DNA of 13,239 nucleotides from 62-47 sp039808365 (GTDB lineage: Bacteria; Pseudomonadota; Alphaproteobacteria; Rhizobiales; Xanthobacteraceae): assembly GCA_039808365.1 (NCBI GenBank), contig JBDHSX010000104.1, forward strand, positions 1 to 13,239, in the 5' to 3' direction. Shown piece by piece: positions 6,890-13,233 of this stretch. The translations under genes and the position numbers were made by a program. The notes under the pieces were generated by a model. That model ran no database searches and was not told the DNA's origin. It worked only from the letters and a program-made list of their open reading frames with translations. Numbering within the stretch: the first letter of the stretch is position 1; each line of letters opens with the position of its first letter.

Positions 6890-7036
6890 ATGCCGATTCG
6901 CAGCCACATGACGGGAGATCACGGGAGCGCCGCCACCGGCCGGCCCGCCGCGATTTCGGCCGTCCTGTCGCCTGCCTTATCGCCTGTCCTGGCGTCGTCC
7001 CTGCTTATTGGCGGACTGCTTCTTATCGGCCCCTGA
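6890..7036 (+). CDS. Candidate leucine leader peptide (48 aa) upstream of leuA
   Basis: This small ORF is too short for routine calling. The ATG at 6890 follows AAAGGGA (6877-6883) at good spacing and the TGA is at 7034-7036. The last eleven residues before the stop are LLIGGLLLIGP, with five Leu codons (CTG, CTT, CTG, CTT, CTT) and two Ile codons. Earlier in the second half are further Leu and Val codons, including a rare TTA. It ends 105 nt before leuA. Leucine-rich leader peptides control leuA by transcription attenuation in other proteobacteria, so a regulatory role is the natural inference. The stop codon lies inside two alternative RNA pairings (see attenuator entry). The alternative is a tiny membrane peptide, because the last 29 residues are hydrophobic. 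Confidence 0.65.
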   Translation: MPIRSHMTGDHGSAATGRPAAISAVLSPALSPVLASSLLIGGLLLIGP

Positions 7037-7107
7037 GGGCCGTCTGGGCCGTTGCGCCTGGGCACTCAGGGGTTTTGTGAGATCATCCGCCACCCGAGCG
7101 CCCCCTG
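7027..7107 (+). promoter_or_regulatory. Candidate leuA attenuator with mutually exclusive RNA pairings
   Basis: CCCCTGAG (7030-7037), spanning the leader stop codon, is perfectly complementary to CTCAGGGG (7065-7072), which is followed by TTTT (7073-7076): a terminator-like fold with a branched loop. The first segment can instead form a local 6-bp hairpin CGGCCC-CTGA-GGGCCG (7027-7042). The CAGGGG of the second segment can alternatively pair with CCCCTG at 7102-7107. A ribosome stalled on the Leu codons at about 7016-7024 would cover 7030-7037 and block the terminator. The pairings are seen directly. The switch is inferred. Confidence 0.5.
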
Positions 7108-7141
7108 TGATGCGGCGCACCTGACCAAAGGAATCTTCAAG

Positions 7142-8701
7142 ATGACGACCGCCAACAAGTCCGAGAAGGACCGCGTTATCATTTTCGACACCACCTTGCG
7201 CGACGGCGAGCAGTGCCCCGGCGCGACCATGACCTTCGAGGAAAAGCTGGAGGTCGCCGAACTGCTCGACGACATGGGCGTCGATGTCATCGAGGCCGGT
7301 TTCCCGATCACCTCGCCCGGTGACTTCGAGGCCGTCAGCGAGATCGCCCGGCGCTCCAAGAACGCGGTCATCGCCGGCCTGTCCCGCGCCCATCCGGCCG
7401 ATATCGACCGCTGCGCCGAGGCGGTGAAGTTCGCCCGGCGCGGCCGCGTCCACACCGTGATCGCCACCTCGCCGCTGCATATGCGGGTGAAGCTGAACAA
7501 GACCCCCGAGCAGGTGATCGAAACCTCGGTGGCCATGGTCCAGCGCGCCCGCAACCAGATCGACGACGTCGAATGGTCGGCCGAGGACGGCACCCGCAGC
7601 GAGATGGACTTCCTCTGCCGCATCGTCGAGGCGGTGATCAAGGCCGGCGCCACCACGGTGAATATTCCCGATACCGTCGGCTACACCGTGCCGGAGGAAT
7701 ACACCCACTTCATGCGTACGCTGATCGAGCGCGTGCCCAATTCCGACAAGGCGGTGTTCTCGGTCCACTGCCACAACGATCTCGGCATGGCGGTCGCCAA
7801 CTCGCTGGCGGGCATCGCCGGCGGCGCGCGTCAGGTTGAGTGCACCATCAACGGCATCGGCGAGCGGGCGGGCAACGCCGCGCTTGAGGAAATCGTGATG
7901 GCGATCAACGTCCGCAACGACAAGTTTCCGTTCTGGAACAAGATCGACACCACGATGCTGACCCGCGCCTCCAAGGTGGTGTCGGCGGCGACCTCGTTCC
8001 CGGTGCAGTACAACAAGGCGATCGTCGGCCGCAACGCCTTCGCCCACGAGAGCGGCATCCACCAGGACGGCGTGCTGAAGGACGCCTCCACCTACGAGAT
8101 CATGCGGCCGGAAATGGTCGGCCTGAAGCAGTCCTCGCTGGTGCTCGGCAAGCATTCCGGCCGCCATGCCTTCATCCACAAGCTGGAGGAGTTGGGCTAC
8201 AAGCTCGGCGACAATCAGCTTGAGGACGCCTTCGCCCGCATGAAGGCGCTGGCCGACCGCAAGAAGGATATCTATGACGAGGACATCGAGGCGCTGGTCG
8301 ATCAGGAACTGGCGGCGTCGCACGACCGCATCAAGCTGACCTCGCTGACGGTGATCGCCGGCACCCACGGGCCGCAGCGCGCCACCATGAAGCTCGACAT
8401 CGACGGCCAGGTGAAGATCGAGGAAGCCGAGGGCAACGGCCCGGTGGACGCGGTGTTCAACTGCATCAAGGCGCTGGTGCCGCACGAGGCGCGGCTGGAG
8501 CTTTATCAGGTCCACGCCGTCACCGAGGGCACCGATGCGCAGGCCGAGGTGTCGGTGCGGCTCGCCCATGAGGGACGCTCGATGACGGCGCGCGCCGCCG
8601 ACCCGGATACGCTGGTGGCCTCGGCCAAGGCCTATCTCGGCGCGCTCAACAAGATCGTCATGAAACGCCAGCGCGACGTGCCGGCGGCGGCGGCGAGTTG
8701 A
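7142..8701 (+). CDS. leuA: 2-isopropylmalate synthase
   Basis: LeuA condenses acetyl-CoA with 2-oxoisovalerate, the first committed step of leucine synthesis in the cytoplasm. The 519-residue protein has the catalytic barrel start FDTTLRDGEQCPG (15-27, with R20, D21 and E23), the divalent-metal motif HCHND at 209-213, and NGIGERAGNAALEE after it. The linker GIHQDGVLKD follows, and a C-terminal regulatory domain (from about 400) ends in LGALNKIV. Length matches the usual 510-560. The ATG at 7142 follows AAAGGAA (7127-7133). An upstream in-frame start at 7052 would run through the attenuator and lacks a ribosome site. It is preceded by a leucine-rich leader peptide and followed by a strong terminator, so it is a single-gene unit. 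The regulatory domain suggests leucine feedback inhibition as well. Confidence 0.98.
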   Translation: MTTANKSEKDRVIIFDTTLRDGEQCPGATMTFEEKLEVAELLDDMGVDVIEAGFPITSPGDFEAVSEIARRSKNAVIAGLSRAHPADIDRCAEAVKFARRGRVHTVIATSPLHMRVKLNKTPEQVIETSVAMVQRARNQIDDVEWSAEDGTRSEMDFLCRIVEAVIKAGATTVNIPDTVGYTVPEEYTHFMRTLIERVPNSDKAVFSVHCHNDLGMAVANSLAGIAGGARQVECTINGIGERAGNAALEEIVMAINVRNDKFPFWNKIDTTMLTRASKVVSAATSFPVQYNKAIVGRNAFAHESGIHQDGVLKDASTYEIMRPEMVGLKQSSLVLGKHSGRHAFIHKLEELGYKLGDNQLEDAFARMKALADRKKDIYDEDIEALVDQELAASHDRIKLTSLTVIAGTHGPQRATMKLDIDGQVKIEEAEGNGPVDAVFNCIKALVPHEARLELYQVHAVTEGTDAQAEVSVRLAHEGRSMTARAADPDTLVASAKAYLGALNKIVMKRQRDVPAAAAS

Positions 8702-8740
8702 TCTGGCGCAACGTCGCGCGCATTTGACCGGCGATATAAC

Positions 8741-8769
8741 AACGCGACGCCTCACCGGCGTCGCGTTTT
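8741..8769 (+). terminator. Intrinsic terminator of leuA
   Basis: CGCGACGCC (8743-8751) and GGCGTCGCG (8757-8765) form a perfect 9-bp stem, extendable by two A-T pairs, with loop TCACC. TTTT follows at 8766-8769. It lies 40 nt after the leuA stop. Confidence 0.9.
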
Positions 8770-8845
8770 GCGTTGCAGCATGGCTTGTCGGGCTCCCGCC
8801 AAAGGAAGCATAGCCGCGAGGCGGGCAAACCGGTATTGACGGCCT

Positions 8846-8864
8846 CCATCCTTTTCAAGGATGG
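8846..8864. promoter_or_regulatory. Perfect 8+8 palindrome upstream of the TRAP operon (candidate operator)
   Basis: CCATCCTT-TTC-AAGGATGG is a perfect inverted repeat with a 3-bp spacer, ending 81 bp before dctP. A TTGACG at 8836-8841 lies just before it and could be a -35 element overlapping the operator. I found no good -10 at the right spacing. No T-tract follows, so this is more likely a repressor/activator site than a terminator. The regulator is unknown. Confidence 0.4.
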
Positions 8865-8945
8865 TATCGACTTAGTGGAATGACAGCATCGGGCTGGTCG
8901 AACGATCGATCCGATACGATACGACAATCGAATACGGGAGGACGA

Positions 8946-9950
8946 ATGCGCAAGATCATGTTTTTGGGAGCTGCGATCGCGGCGCTCGGCTTCATCGTGC
9001 CGGCGGCCGCGCAACAGCCGATCATTATCAAATTCAGCCACGTTGTCGCGCCGAACACGCCGAAGGGACTGGCGTCGCAGAAGTTCGCCGAGCTGGCGGC
9101 GAAATACACCGACAACAAGGTGAAGGTCGAAGTCTATCCCAACTCGCAGCTCTACAAGGACAAGGAAGAACTCGAAGCGCTGCAACTCGGCGCGGTGCAG
9201 ATGCTGGCGCCCTCGCTCTCCAAATTCGGCCCGATCGGGGTCAGGGAGTTCGAGGTTTTCGACCTTCCCTATATCCTTCCCGATCTCGCCTCGCTCCGCA
9301 AAGTGACCGACGGCCCGCTCGGGAAAAAGCTTTTCGGCCTGCTCGACAAGAAAGGCATCACCGGCCTCGCTTATTGGGACAACGGCTTCAAGCAGATGAG
9401 CGCCAACAAGCGGCTGGTCGCGCCGGAAGACTATAAGGGCCTGAAATTCCGCATCCAGTCGTCCAAGGTGCTCGAAGCCCAGTTCCGCGCGCTCGGCGCC
9501 ATCCCGCAGGTGATGGCGTTCTCCGAAGTCTACCAGGCGCTCCAGACCGGGGTGGTCGACGGCCAGGAGAACACGCCCTCCAACATGTACACCCAGAAGA
9601 TGCACGAGGTGCAGAAGCACACCACCCTGACCAATCACGGCTACATCGGCTATGCGGTGATCGCCAACAAGAAGTTCTGGGATGGCCTGCCGGCCGATAT
9701 CCGCGGCCAGCTCGAAAAGGCGATGAAGGAAGCCACCGAATACGGCAACGGACAATCGGCCAAGGAGAACGACGAGGCGCTGGAAGCCATGCGCGCGTCC
9801 GGAAAGACCGAGCTGATCAAGCTGACCAAGGAGCAGGACGACGCCATGCGCAAGGCCATGCTGCCGGTCTACAAGGAGGTGTCGTCGCGGGTCGGCAAGG
9901 ACCTGATCAACGAATTCCTGCGTGAGGAAGGTCGGCCGCCGATCGATTGA
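8946..9950 (+). CDS. dctP: TRAP transporter solute-binding protein, DctP family
   Basis: The 334-residue protein has a signal peptide cleaved after PAAA (about residue 22), leaving mature QQPIIIKFSHVV. The family signature is intact: LKFRIQ with the ligand-carboxylate-binding arginine R169, SEVYQALQTGVVDGQENTPSN, and MYTQKMHEVQK. It should capture a C4-dicarboxylate or similar organic acid in the periplasm and hand it to the DctQ/DctM membrane pair downstream. The start at 8946 follows GGGAGGA (8936-8942). It leads the operon dctP-dctQ-dctM. A 347-nt gap with strong RNA structure separates it from dctQ, which would favour high dctP expression relative to the membrane subunits. The motif resemblance is to true DctP, but the exact substrate is not provable by eye. 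Confidence 0.95.
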   Translation: MRKIMFLGAAIAALGFIVPAAAQQPIIIKFSHVVAPNTPKGLASQKFAELAAKYTDNKVKVEVYPNSQLYKDKEELEALQLGAVQMLAPSLSKFGPIGVREFEVFDLPYILPDLASLRKVTDGPLGKKLFGLLDKKGITGLAYWDNGFKQMSANKRLVAPEDYKGLKFRIQSSKVLEAQFRALGAIPQVMAFSEVYQALQTGVVDGQENTPSNMYTQKMHEVQKHTTLTNHGYIGYAVIANKKFWDGLPADIRGQLEKAMKEATEYGNGQSAKENDEALEAMRASGKTELIKLTKEQDDAMRKAMLPVYKEVSSRVGKDLINEFLREEGRPPID

Positions 9951-9983
9951 GGCTGCGATCCGTCGCTGTTGTTCAAGAAAAGA

Positions 9984-10016
9984 CGAGTCTGATTCGACGG
10001 CGTTGGATCAGACTCG
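9984..10016 (+). terminator. Strong hairpin after dctP (terminator/mRNA-stabilising, repeat-derived)
   Basis: CGAGTCTGAT (9984-9993) pairs perfectly with ATCAGACTCG (10007-10016). As RNA the stem continues through TCGAC/GTTGG, with two G-U pairs, to a 3-nt loop: about 15 bp. TTATTTGTCT follows. It lies 34 nt after the dctP stop and may cause partial termination or protect the dctP 3' end. A relative occurs at 12970-12998. Confidence 0.6.
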
Positions 10017-10106
10017 TTATTTGTCTCTAGCGTGATTTGTTTCTAGCGTGATTTGTCTTTCGCGTTTTCGTGCCAGGCGGAAACCGCTTCGCGTGAACAA
10101 GACGCG
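9984..10106. repeat. Composite interspersed repeat: hairpin A + tandem 16-mer + palindrome
   Basis: Three modules occur in sequence. The first is the 33-nt hairpin. Next is a 16-bp unit (TCTAGCGTGATTTGTT) repeated in tandem at 10026-10041 and 10042-10057, the second copy differing in its last base. The third is an element bounded by CGCGT (10061-10065) and ACGCG (10102-10106) with GGAAACCGCTTCGCGTGAA inside, which resembles a common Bradyrhizobium-group intergenic palindrome. Together these fill the first half of the dctP-dctQ gap. Confidence 0.6.
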
Positions 10107-10180
10107 CAGATCAAGAACAGAGTGTCTTTCGCCGTCTCGATGAAACGGTGGAAAGTTCGAAGCACTTGATTACGGCCCGA

Positions 10181-10272
10181 TCCGGAAATGGCGTCCGCCG
10201 TTTCCGGACCGCGCATCGGGGGGAAGCGCGGCCGCTCCGGCCGCGTCGCGGGGCGGTCCGCCGGAAACGGCG
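10181..10272 (+). promoter_or_regulatory. Highly structured intercistronic RNA between dctP and dctQ with competing hairpins
   Basis: Hairpin 1: TCCGGAAATGGC (10181-10192) pairs with GCCGTTTCCGGA (10197-10208), loop GTCC. Hairpin 2: the 17 nt at 10196-10212 pair with 10253-10272, leaving a 3-nt bulge. They enclose an 8-bp hairpin CGCGGCCG-CTC-CGGCCGCG (10227-10245). Local alternative: CGCCG-GAAA-CGGCG (10259-10272), a GNRA-type tetraloop. Hairpins 1 and 2 both need TTTCCGGA (10201-10208), so they cannot coexist. The structure ends 16 nt before the dctQ ribosome site. No T-tract follows. Its role, whether mRNA stabilisation, translation control or a repeat relic, is inferred. Confidence 0.55.
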
Positions 10273-10297
10273 ATCGTCCAACGCCACGGGGGCATCC

Positions 10298-10873
10298 ATG
10301 TTTATGAAGATCCTCGACCGGCTTGAGGAAATCCTGATCGCGACGTTGATGGCGCTCGCGACCGTGATCATCTTCATCGCCGTCGCTCATCGCTATCTGC
10401 TGGGTGTGTCCTGGCTCTACCCGATCCTGTTCCCGATCAACCTGTCATGGGCGCAGGAGCTTTGCATCTTCATGTTCGTGTGGGTCGCCAAGTTCGGCGC
10501 CGCCTATGGCGTGCGGACCGGCATTCACGTCGGCGTCGACGTCGTGGTCAATCAGCTCAAGCCGCCATGGCGCAATATCGTCATCACCTTCGGGTTGCTG
10601 TGCGGCGCGTTCTTCACCTTCGTGATCGGCACCATGGGCGCCAAGTTCGTCTATGGCCTGATGTACACCGACCAGGTGACGCCGGATCTCGAAATCCCGA
10701 GCTGGTTCGTCTACCTCTGCATTCCGCTTGGCTCCTATCTGATGTGCTTCCGCTTCCTCCAGGTCGCCTATTCGTATTGGCGCACCGGCGAATTACCGCA
10801 TCATGACGCCTCACACGTCGAAGGCATCGACCTTGACGAGCCGCCGCCGGTCGTGAGGGGAGTCGCCCAATGA
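10298..10873 (+). CDS. dctQ: TRAP transporter small permease subunit, DctQ family
   Basis: The 191-residue membrane protein has the expected four hydrophobic segments, roughly at 12-35, 53-72, 88-115 and 130-152. Conserved family features are SWAQELCIFMFVW (about 49-61) and YGVRTGIHVGVDVVV (67-81), typical of DctQ. It forms the membrane complex with DctM and helps dock the DctP protein. The tail is hydrophilic and acidic (HHDASHVEGIDLDEPPP). The start at 10298 follows GGGGG (10288-10292). The open frame extends upstream to 10148, but that part would translate the structured region and lacks a ribosome site. Its stop overlaps the dctM start as ATGA, indicating translational coupling. Confidence 0.93.
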   Translation: MFMKILDRLEEILIATLMALATVIIFIAVAHRYLLGVSWLYPILFPINLSWAQELCIFMFVWVAKFGAAYGVRTGIHVGVDVVVNQLKPPWRNIVITFGLLCGAFFTFVIGTMGAKFVYGLMYTDQVTPDLEIPSWFVYLCIPLGSYLMCFRFLQVAYSYWRTGELPHHDASHVEGIDLDEPPPVVRGVAQ

Positions 10874-12195
10874 GCAGCGCATTCATTTTTGGGCTTCTCA
10901 TCGTCTTCATGCTGACGGGGATGCCGATCTCGATCGCGCTCGGCCTCACCGTGCTCACCTTCATCTTCACGATGACCGAGATCCCGACCGAGTCGGTGGC
11001 GCTGAAGCTGTTCACCGGCATCGACAATTTCGAGATCATGGCGATCCCGTTCTTCATCCTGGCGGGCAACTTCCTCACCCACGGCGGCGTGGCGCGGCGG
11101 ATGATCAACTTCGCCACCTCGATGGTCGGCCACTGGTACGGCGGCCTCGGTCTCGCCGGCGTGATGGCCTGCGCGCTGTTCGCCGCGATTTCCGGCTCCT
11201 CGCCGGCCACCGTGATCGCGATCGGCTCGATCATGCTGCCGGCAATGGTGGCGCAGGGTTTTCCGAAACGGTTCGGCGCCGGCGTCATCACCACCTCGGG
11301 CGCGCTCGGCATTCTGATCCCGCCGTCGATCGTGATGGTGATCTACTGCGTGGCGACCGGCGGCAGCATCGCGCTGGATCCGTCGGGCCACCGCGTCTCC
11401 TCGGCCTCGGTCGGCCAGATGTTCATGGCCGGCGTCATTCCCGGCCTGATGCTGGCGACCCTGCTCGGCGTCACGACGTTCTACCGCGCCTGGAAGAACG
11501 ACTATCCGCGGCTGCCCAAGGCGACCTTCGCCGAGCGCGTCACCGCGTTCCGCAAATGCGTGTGGGGGCTGTTGCTGATCGTCATCGTGCTGGGCGGCAT
11601 CTATGCCGGCCTGTTCACGCCGACGGAGGCGGCCGCCGTCAGCGCGGTCTATGCCTTCGTCATCGCGGTGTTCGTCTATCGCGACATGTCGCTCAAGGAC
11701 GTGCCGAAGGTGCTGCTCGGCTCCGCCAACATGAGCGCGATGATCCTCTACATCATCACCAACGCGGTGCTGTTCTCGTTCCTGATGGCCAACGAAAACA
11801 TTCCGCAGCAGATCACGAGCTGGATCACCTCGATCGGCGTCAACTGGGTGGTGTTCCTGCTGATCGTCAACATCGTGCTGCTGGCGGCCGGCAACTTCAT
11901 GGAAGCCTCATCGATCGTGCTGATCATGGCGCCGATCCTGTTTCCGGTCGCCGTCAGCCTCGGCATCCATCCGGTGCATCTCGGCATCCTGATGGTGGTC
12001 AACATGGAGGTCGGCATGTGCCATCCGCCGGTCGGCCTCAACCTCTATGTCGCCTCGGGCATCGCCAAGATGGGCATCACCGAACTGACCGTCGCGGTGT
12101 GGCCGTGGCTGATGACCATGCTGATCTTCCTCGTCATGGTCACCTACATTCCCGAGATATCGTTGTGGCTGCCGCGCATGCTGGGAATGTTGTGA
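10870..12195 (+). CDS. dctM: TRAP transporter large permease subunit, DctM family
   Basis: The 441-residue polytopic protein has about 12 hydrophobic segments and is the ion-coupled transport channel of the TRAP system, usually Na+-driven. Family motifs include AAISGSSPATVIAIGSIMLP, SGALGILIPPSIVMV, GLFTPTEAAAVSAVYAF and NMEVGMCHPPVGLNLYVASG (378-397). A hydrophilic loop (GGSIALDPSGHRVSSASVGQ) follows the ILIPPS segment. Length matches the usual 425-445. The ATG at 10870-10872 overlaps the dctQ stop by 4 nt, and no separate strong ribosome site is needed. It ends the operon and is followed by inverted repeats that probably terminate it. Confidence 0.96.
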   Translation: MSSAFIFGLLIVFMLTGMPISIALGLTVLTFIFTMTEIPTESVALKLFTGIDNFEIMAIPFFILAGNFLTHGGVARRMINFATSMVGHWYGGLGLAGVMACALFAAISGSSPATVIAIGSIMLPAMVAQGFPKRFGAGVITTSGALGILIPPSIVMVIYCVATGGSIALDPSGHRVSSASVGQMFMAGVIPGLMLATLLGVTTFYRAWKNDYPRLPKATFAERVTAFRKCVWGLLLIVIVLGGIYAGLFTPTEAAAVSAVYAFVIAVFVYRDMSLKDVPKVLLGSANMSAMILYIITNAVLFSFLMANENIPQQITSWITSIGVNWVVFLLIVNIVLLAAGNFMEASSIVLIMAPILFPVAVSLGIHPVHLGILMVVNMEVGMCHPPVGLNLYVASGIAKMGITELTVAVWPWLMTMLIFLVMVTYIPEISLWLPRMLGML

Positions 12196-12210
12196 CGGAA
12201 TGACGGCGGC

Positions 12211-12250
12211 CACGTTGATGAACGATCCTTCATCAACGTGTCCGACCTTT
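12211..12250 (+). terminator. Probable terminator of the TRAP operon
   Basis: CACGTTGATGAA (12211-12222) and TTCATCAACGTG (12229-12240) form a perfect 12-bp stem with loop CGATCC, 15 nt after the dctM stop. The T-tract is weak (TTT at 12248-12250). A second stem, GTCCGA (12240-12245) with TCGGAC (12258-12263), follows immediately and shares base 12240. Termination is likely but its efficiency is uncertain. Confidence 0.6.
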
Positions 12251-12308
12251 AAGTTGATCGGACGCCAAACCGGATTCATCATCGCGCCACCTTATGAAGG
12301 AGGTTGTG

Positions 12309-12866
12309 ATGAGGAAAATGGTTCTCGCCGCTCTGGCGGCGTTGACGGTCGCCGGCTCCACTGCGGTCTATGCCCATCAGCGTTCGGGGGCGGACCGCCC
12401 GTCGCGCATCAGTGCCGAGGATCGCGCGGCCCTGAGCGACGCGCGGCTCGCCGCCATCAAGGCGGGGCTGAAACTCACGGCGGACCAGGAGAAGCTGTGG
12501 CCGCCGGTGGAGGCGGCGGTGCGCGATTTCACCAAGCTGCGGATCGATCGCGCCAATGCGCGCCAGCAGGCCCGCCAGGCCGCTGCGGCGCAAACCGCGA
12601 GGCCTGATCCCGTGGCGCGGCTGAGCGCCCGCGCCGACAGCATGGCGGCCACCGCCGCGGCGCTGAAGAAGATCGCCGACGCCGCCGAGCCGCTCTACAA
12701 GACCCTCGACGACGGCCAGAAACAGCGGCTGGCGCTGTTGACCCGGATCGAGCGCCGGATGGGCCGCGAGGAATGGCGCAATCATCGCCATCATGAGCGC
12801 GGGTTCCGGCATCACTGGCGTGACCGGCGCGGCACGGATCGCGACGAGGATAGCGGCCGGCTGTGA
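12309..12866 (+). CDS. LTxxQ-motif (Spy/CpxP-like) periplasmic protein
   Basis: The 185-residue protein has a signal peptide (MRKMVLAALAALTVAGS..., cleaved near YAH at 21-23). The mature part is alpha-helical and charged. The LTxxQ motif is LTADQEKLW at 56-64 (L56, T57, Q60). A second degenerate copy, LDDGQKQRLALL, lies about 80 residues on. That spacing is typical of Spy/CpxP-type periplasmic chaperones and stress proteins. The tail is rich in His and Arg (NHRHHERGFRHHWRDRR), which could bind metal or be disordered. The start is the ATG at 12309 with AAGGAGG at 12297-12303. An in-frame ATG at 12294 would overlap that site. It is monocistronic, with its own terminator. The precise function is unproven. 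Confidence 0.85.
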   Translation: MRKMVLAALAALTVAGSTAVYAHQRSGADRPSRISAEDRAALSDARLAAIKAGLKLTADQEKLWPPVEAAVRDFTKLRIDRANARQQARQAAAAQTARPDPVARLSARADSMAATAAALKKIADAAEPLYKTLDDGQKQRLALLTRIERRMGREEWRNHRHHERGFRHHWRDRRGTDRDEDSGRL

Positions 12867-12891
12867 GGCCGCGACGTTTTCCACGCAAGTC

Positions 12892-12921
12892 AAGGGCCGC
12901 CCGCCAACGGGCGGCCCTTTC
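12892..12921 (+). terminator. Intrinsic terminator of the LTxxQ gene
   Basis: AAGGGCCGCCCG (12892-12903) and CGGGCGGCCCTT (12908-12919) form a perfect 12-bp stem with a CCAA loop, followed by T and C. It lies 26 nt after the stop codon. The GC core is strong, though the T-tract is only three bases. Confidence 0.85.
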
Positions 12922-12969
12922 GTTGAAATCCCATCGCTTTCCGTTGAAAAAGCGACGCGAGTTGACTGC

Positions 12970-13087
12970 AGCCTGATTCAACTGTGTTGAAGCAGGCTCG
13001 TCATTTATCTTTTTGTTTGAGCATGATCTTTTCCGACCCGAAGGGCCGCGAAGCGCAAACCGGTTTCCACTTTTCGGGATCATGCTC
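12970..13087. repeat. Composite interspersed repeat: hairpin A + GAGCATGATC palindrome
   Basis: Module 1 (12970-12998) is a 13-position stem with one A-G mismatch and loop TGT, homologous to the hairpin at 9984-10016. A shared AT-rich spacer (TCATTTATCT) follows. Module 2 (13019-13087) is bounded by perfect arms GAGCATGATC and GATCATGCTC and contains AAACCGGTTTCCACTTTTC. I recognise this as a widespread intergenic palindrome of Bradyrhizobium and relatives. It fills the gap between the LTxxQ gene terminator and the tRNA. Confidence 0.75.
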
Positions 13088-13157
13088 TAGACATCGCAGG
13101 TCCGCTTTGCTAAACGACGCCCACCCGAAAAAGGCCGGATGGCCCTGGCCGGGTTTC

Positions 13158-13233
<76 letters not shown>

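Noticed and set aside
7052..7141. N-terminal extension of LeuA
   Set aside because: It starts inside the attenuator and lacks a ribosome site. AAAGGAA before the ATG at 7142 marks the true start.
6977..8755. A 592-codon open frame on the - strand opposite leuA
   Set aside because: leuA is unambiguous on the + strand. The antisense product is low-complexity (His, Arg, Gly, Val) and has no plausible start site.
8836..8870. A full sigma-70 promoter for dctP using TTGACG as -35
   Set aside because: No acceptable -10 hexamer lies 16-18 bp downstream. The nearest AT-rich hexamer, TATCGA, is 23 bp away.
8658..9755. A 365-codon open frame on the - strand opposite dctP
   Set aside because: It crosses the leuA terminator and the dctP promoter. 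dctP on the + strand has a signal peptide and intact family motifs.
10026..10057. A CRISPR-like direct repeat
   Set aside because: Only two abutting 16-bp units without spacers, and no cas genes.
10148..10297. N-terminal extension of DctQ by 50 codons
   Set aside because: The extension is Arg-rich, translates the hairpin region, has no ribosome site, and lies outside the usual DctQ length. The ATG at 10298 has a Shine-Dalgarno sequence.
12200..12607. Forward open frame of 135 codons overlapping the LTxxQ gene start
   Set aside because: It lies in another frame, begins in the terminator hairpin and has no ribosome site. The LTxxQ frame has AAGGAGG and a signal peptide.
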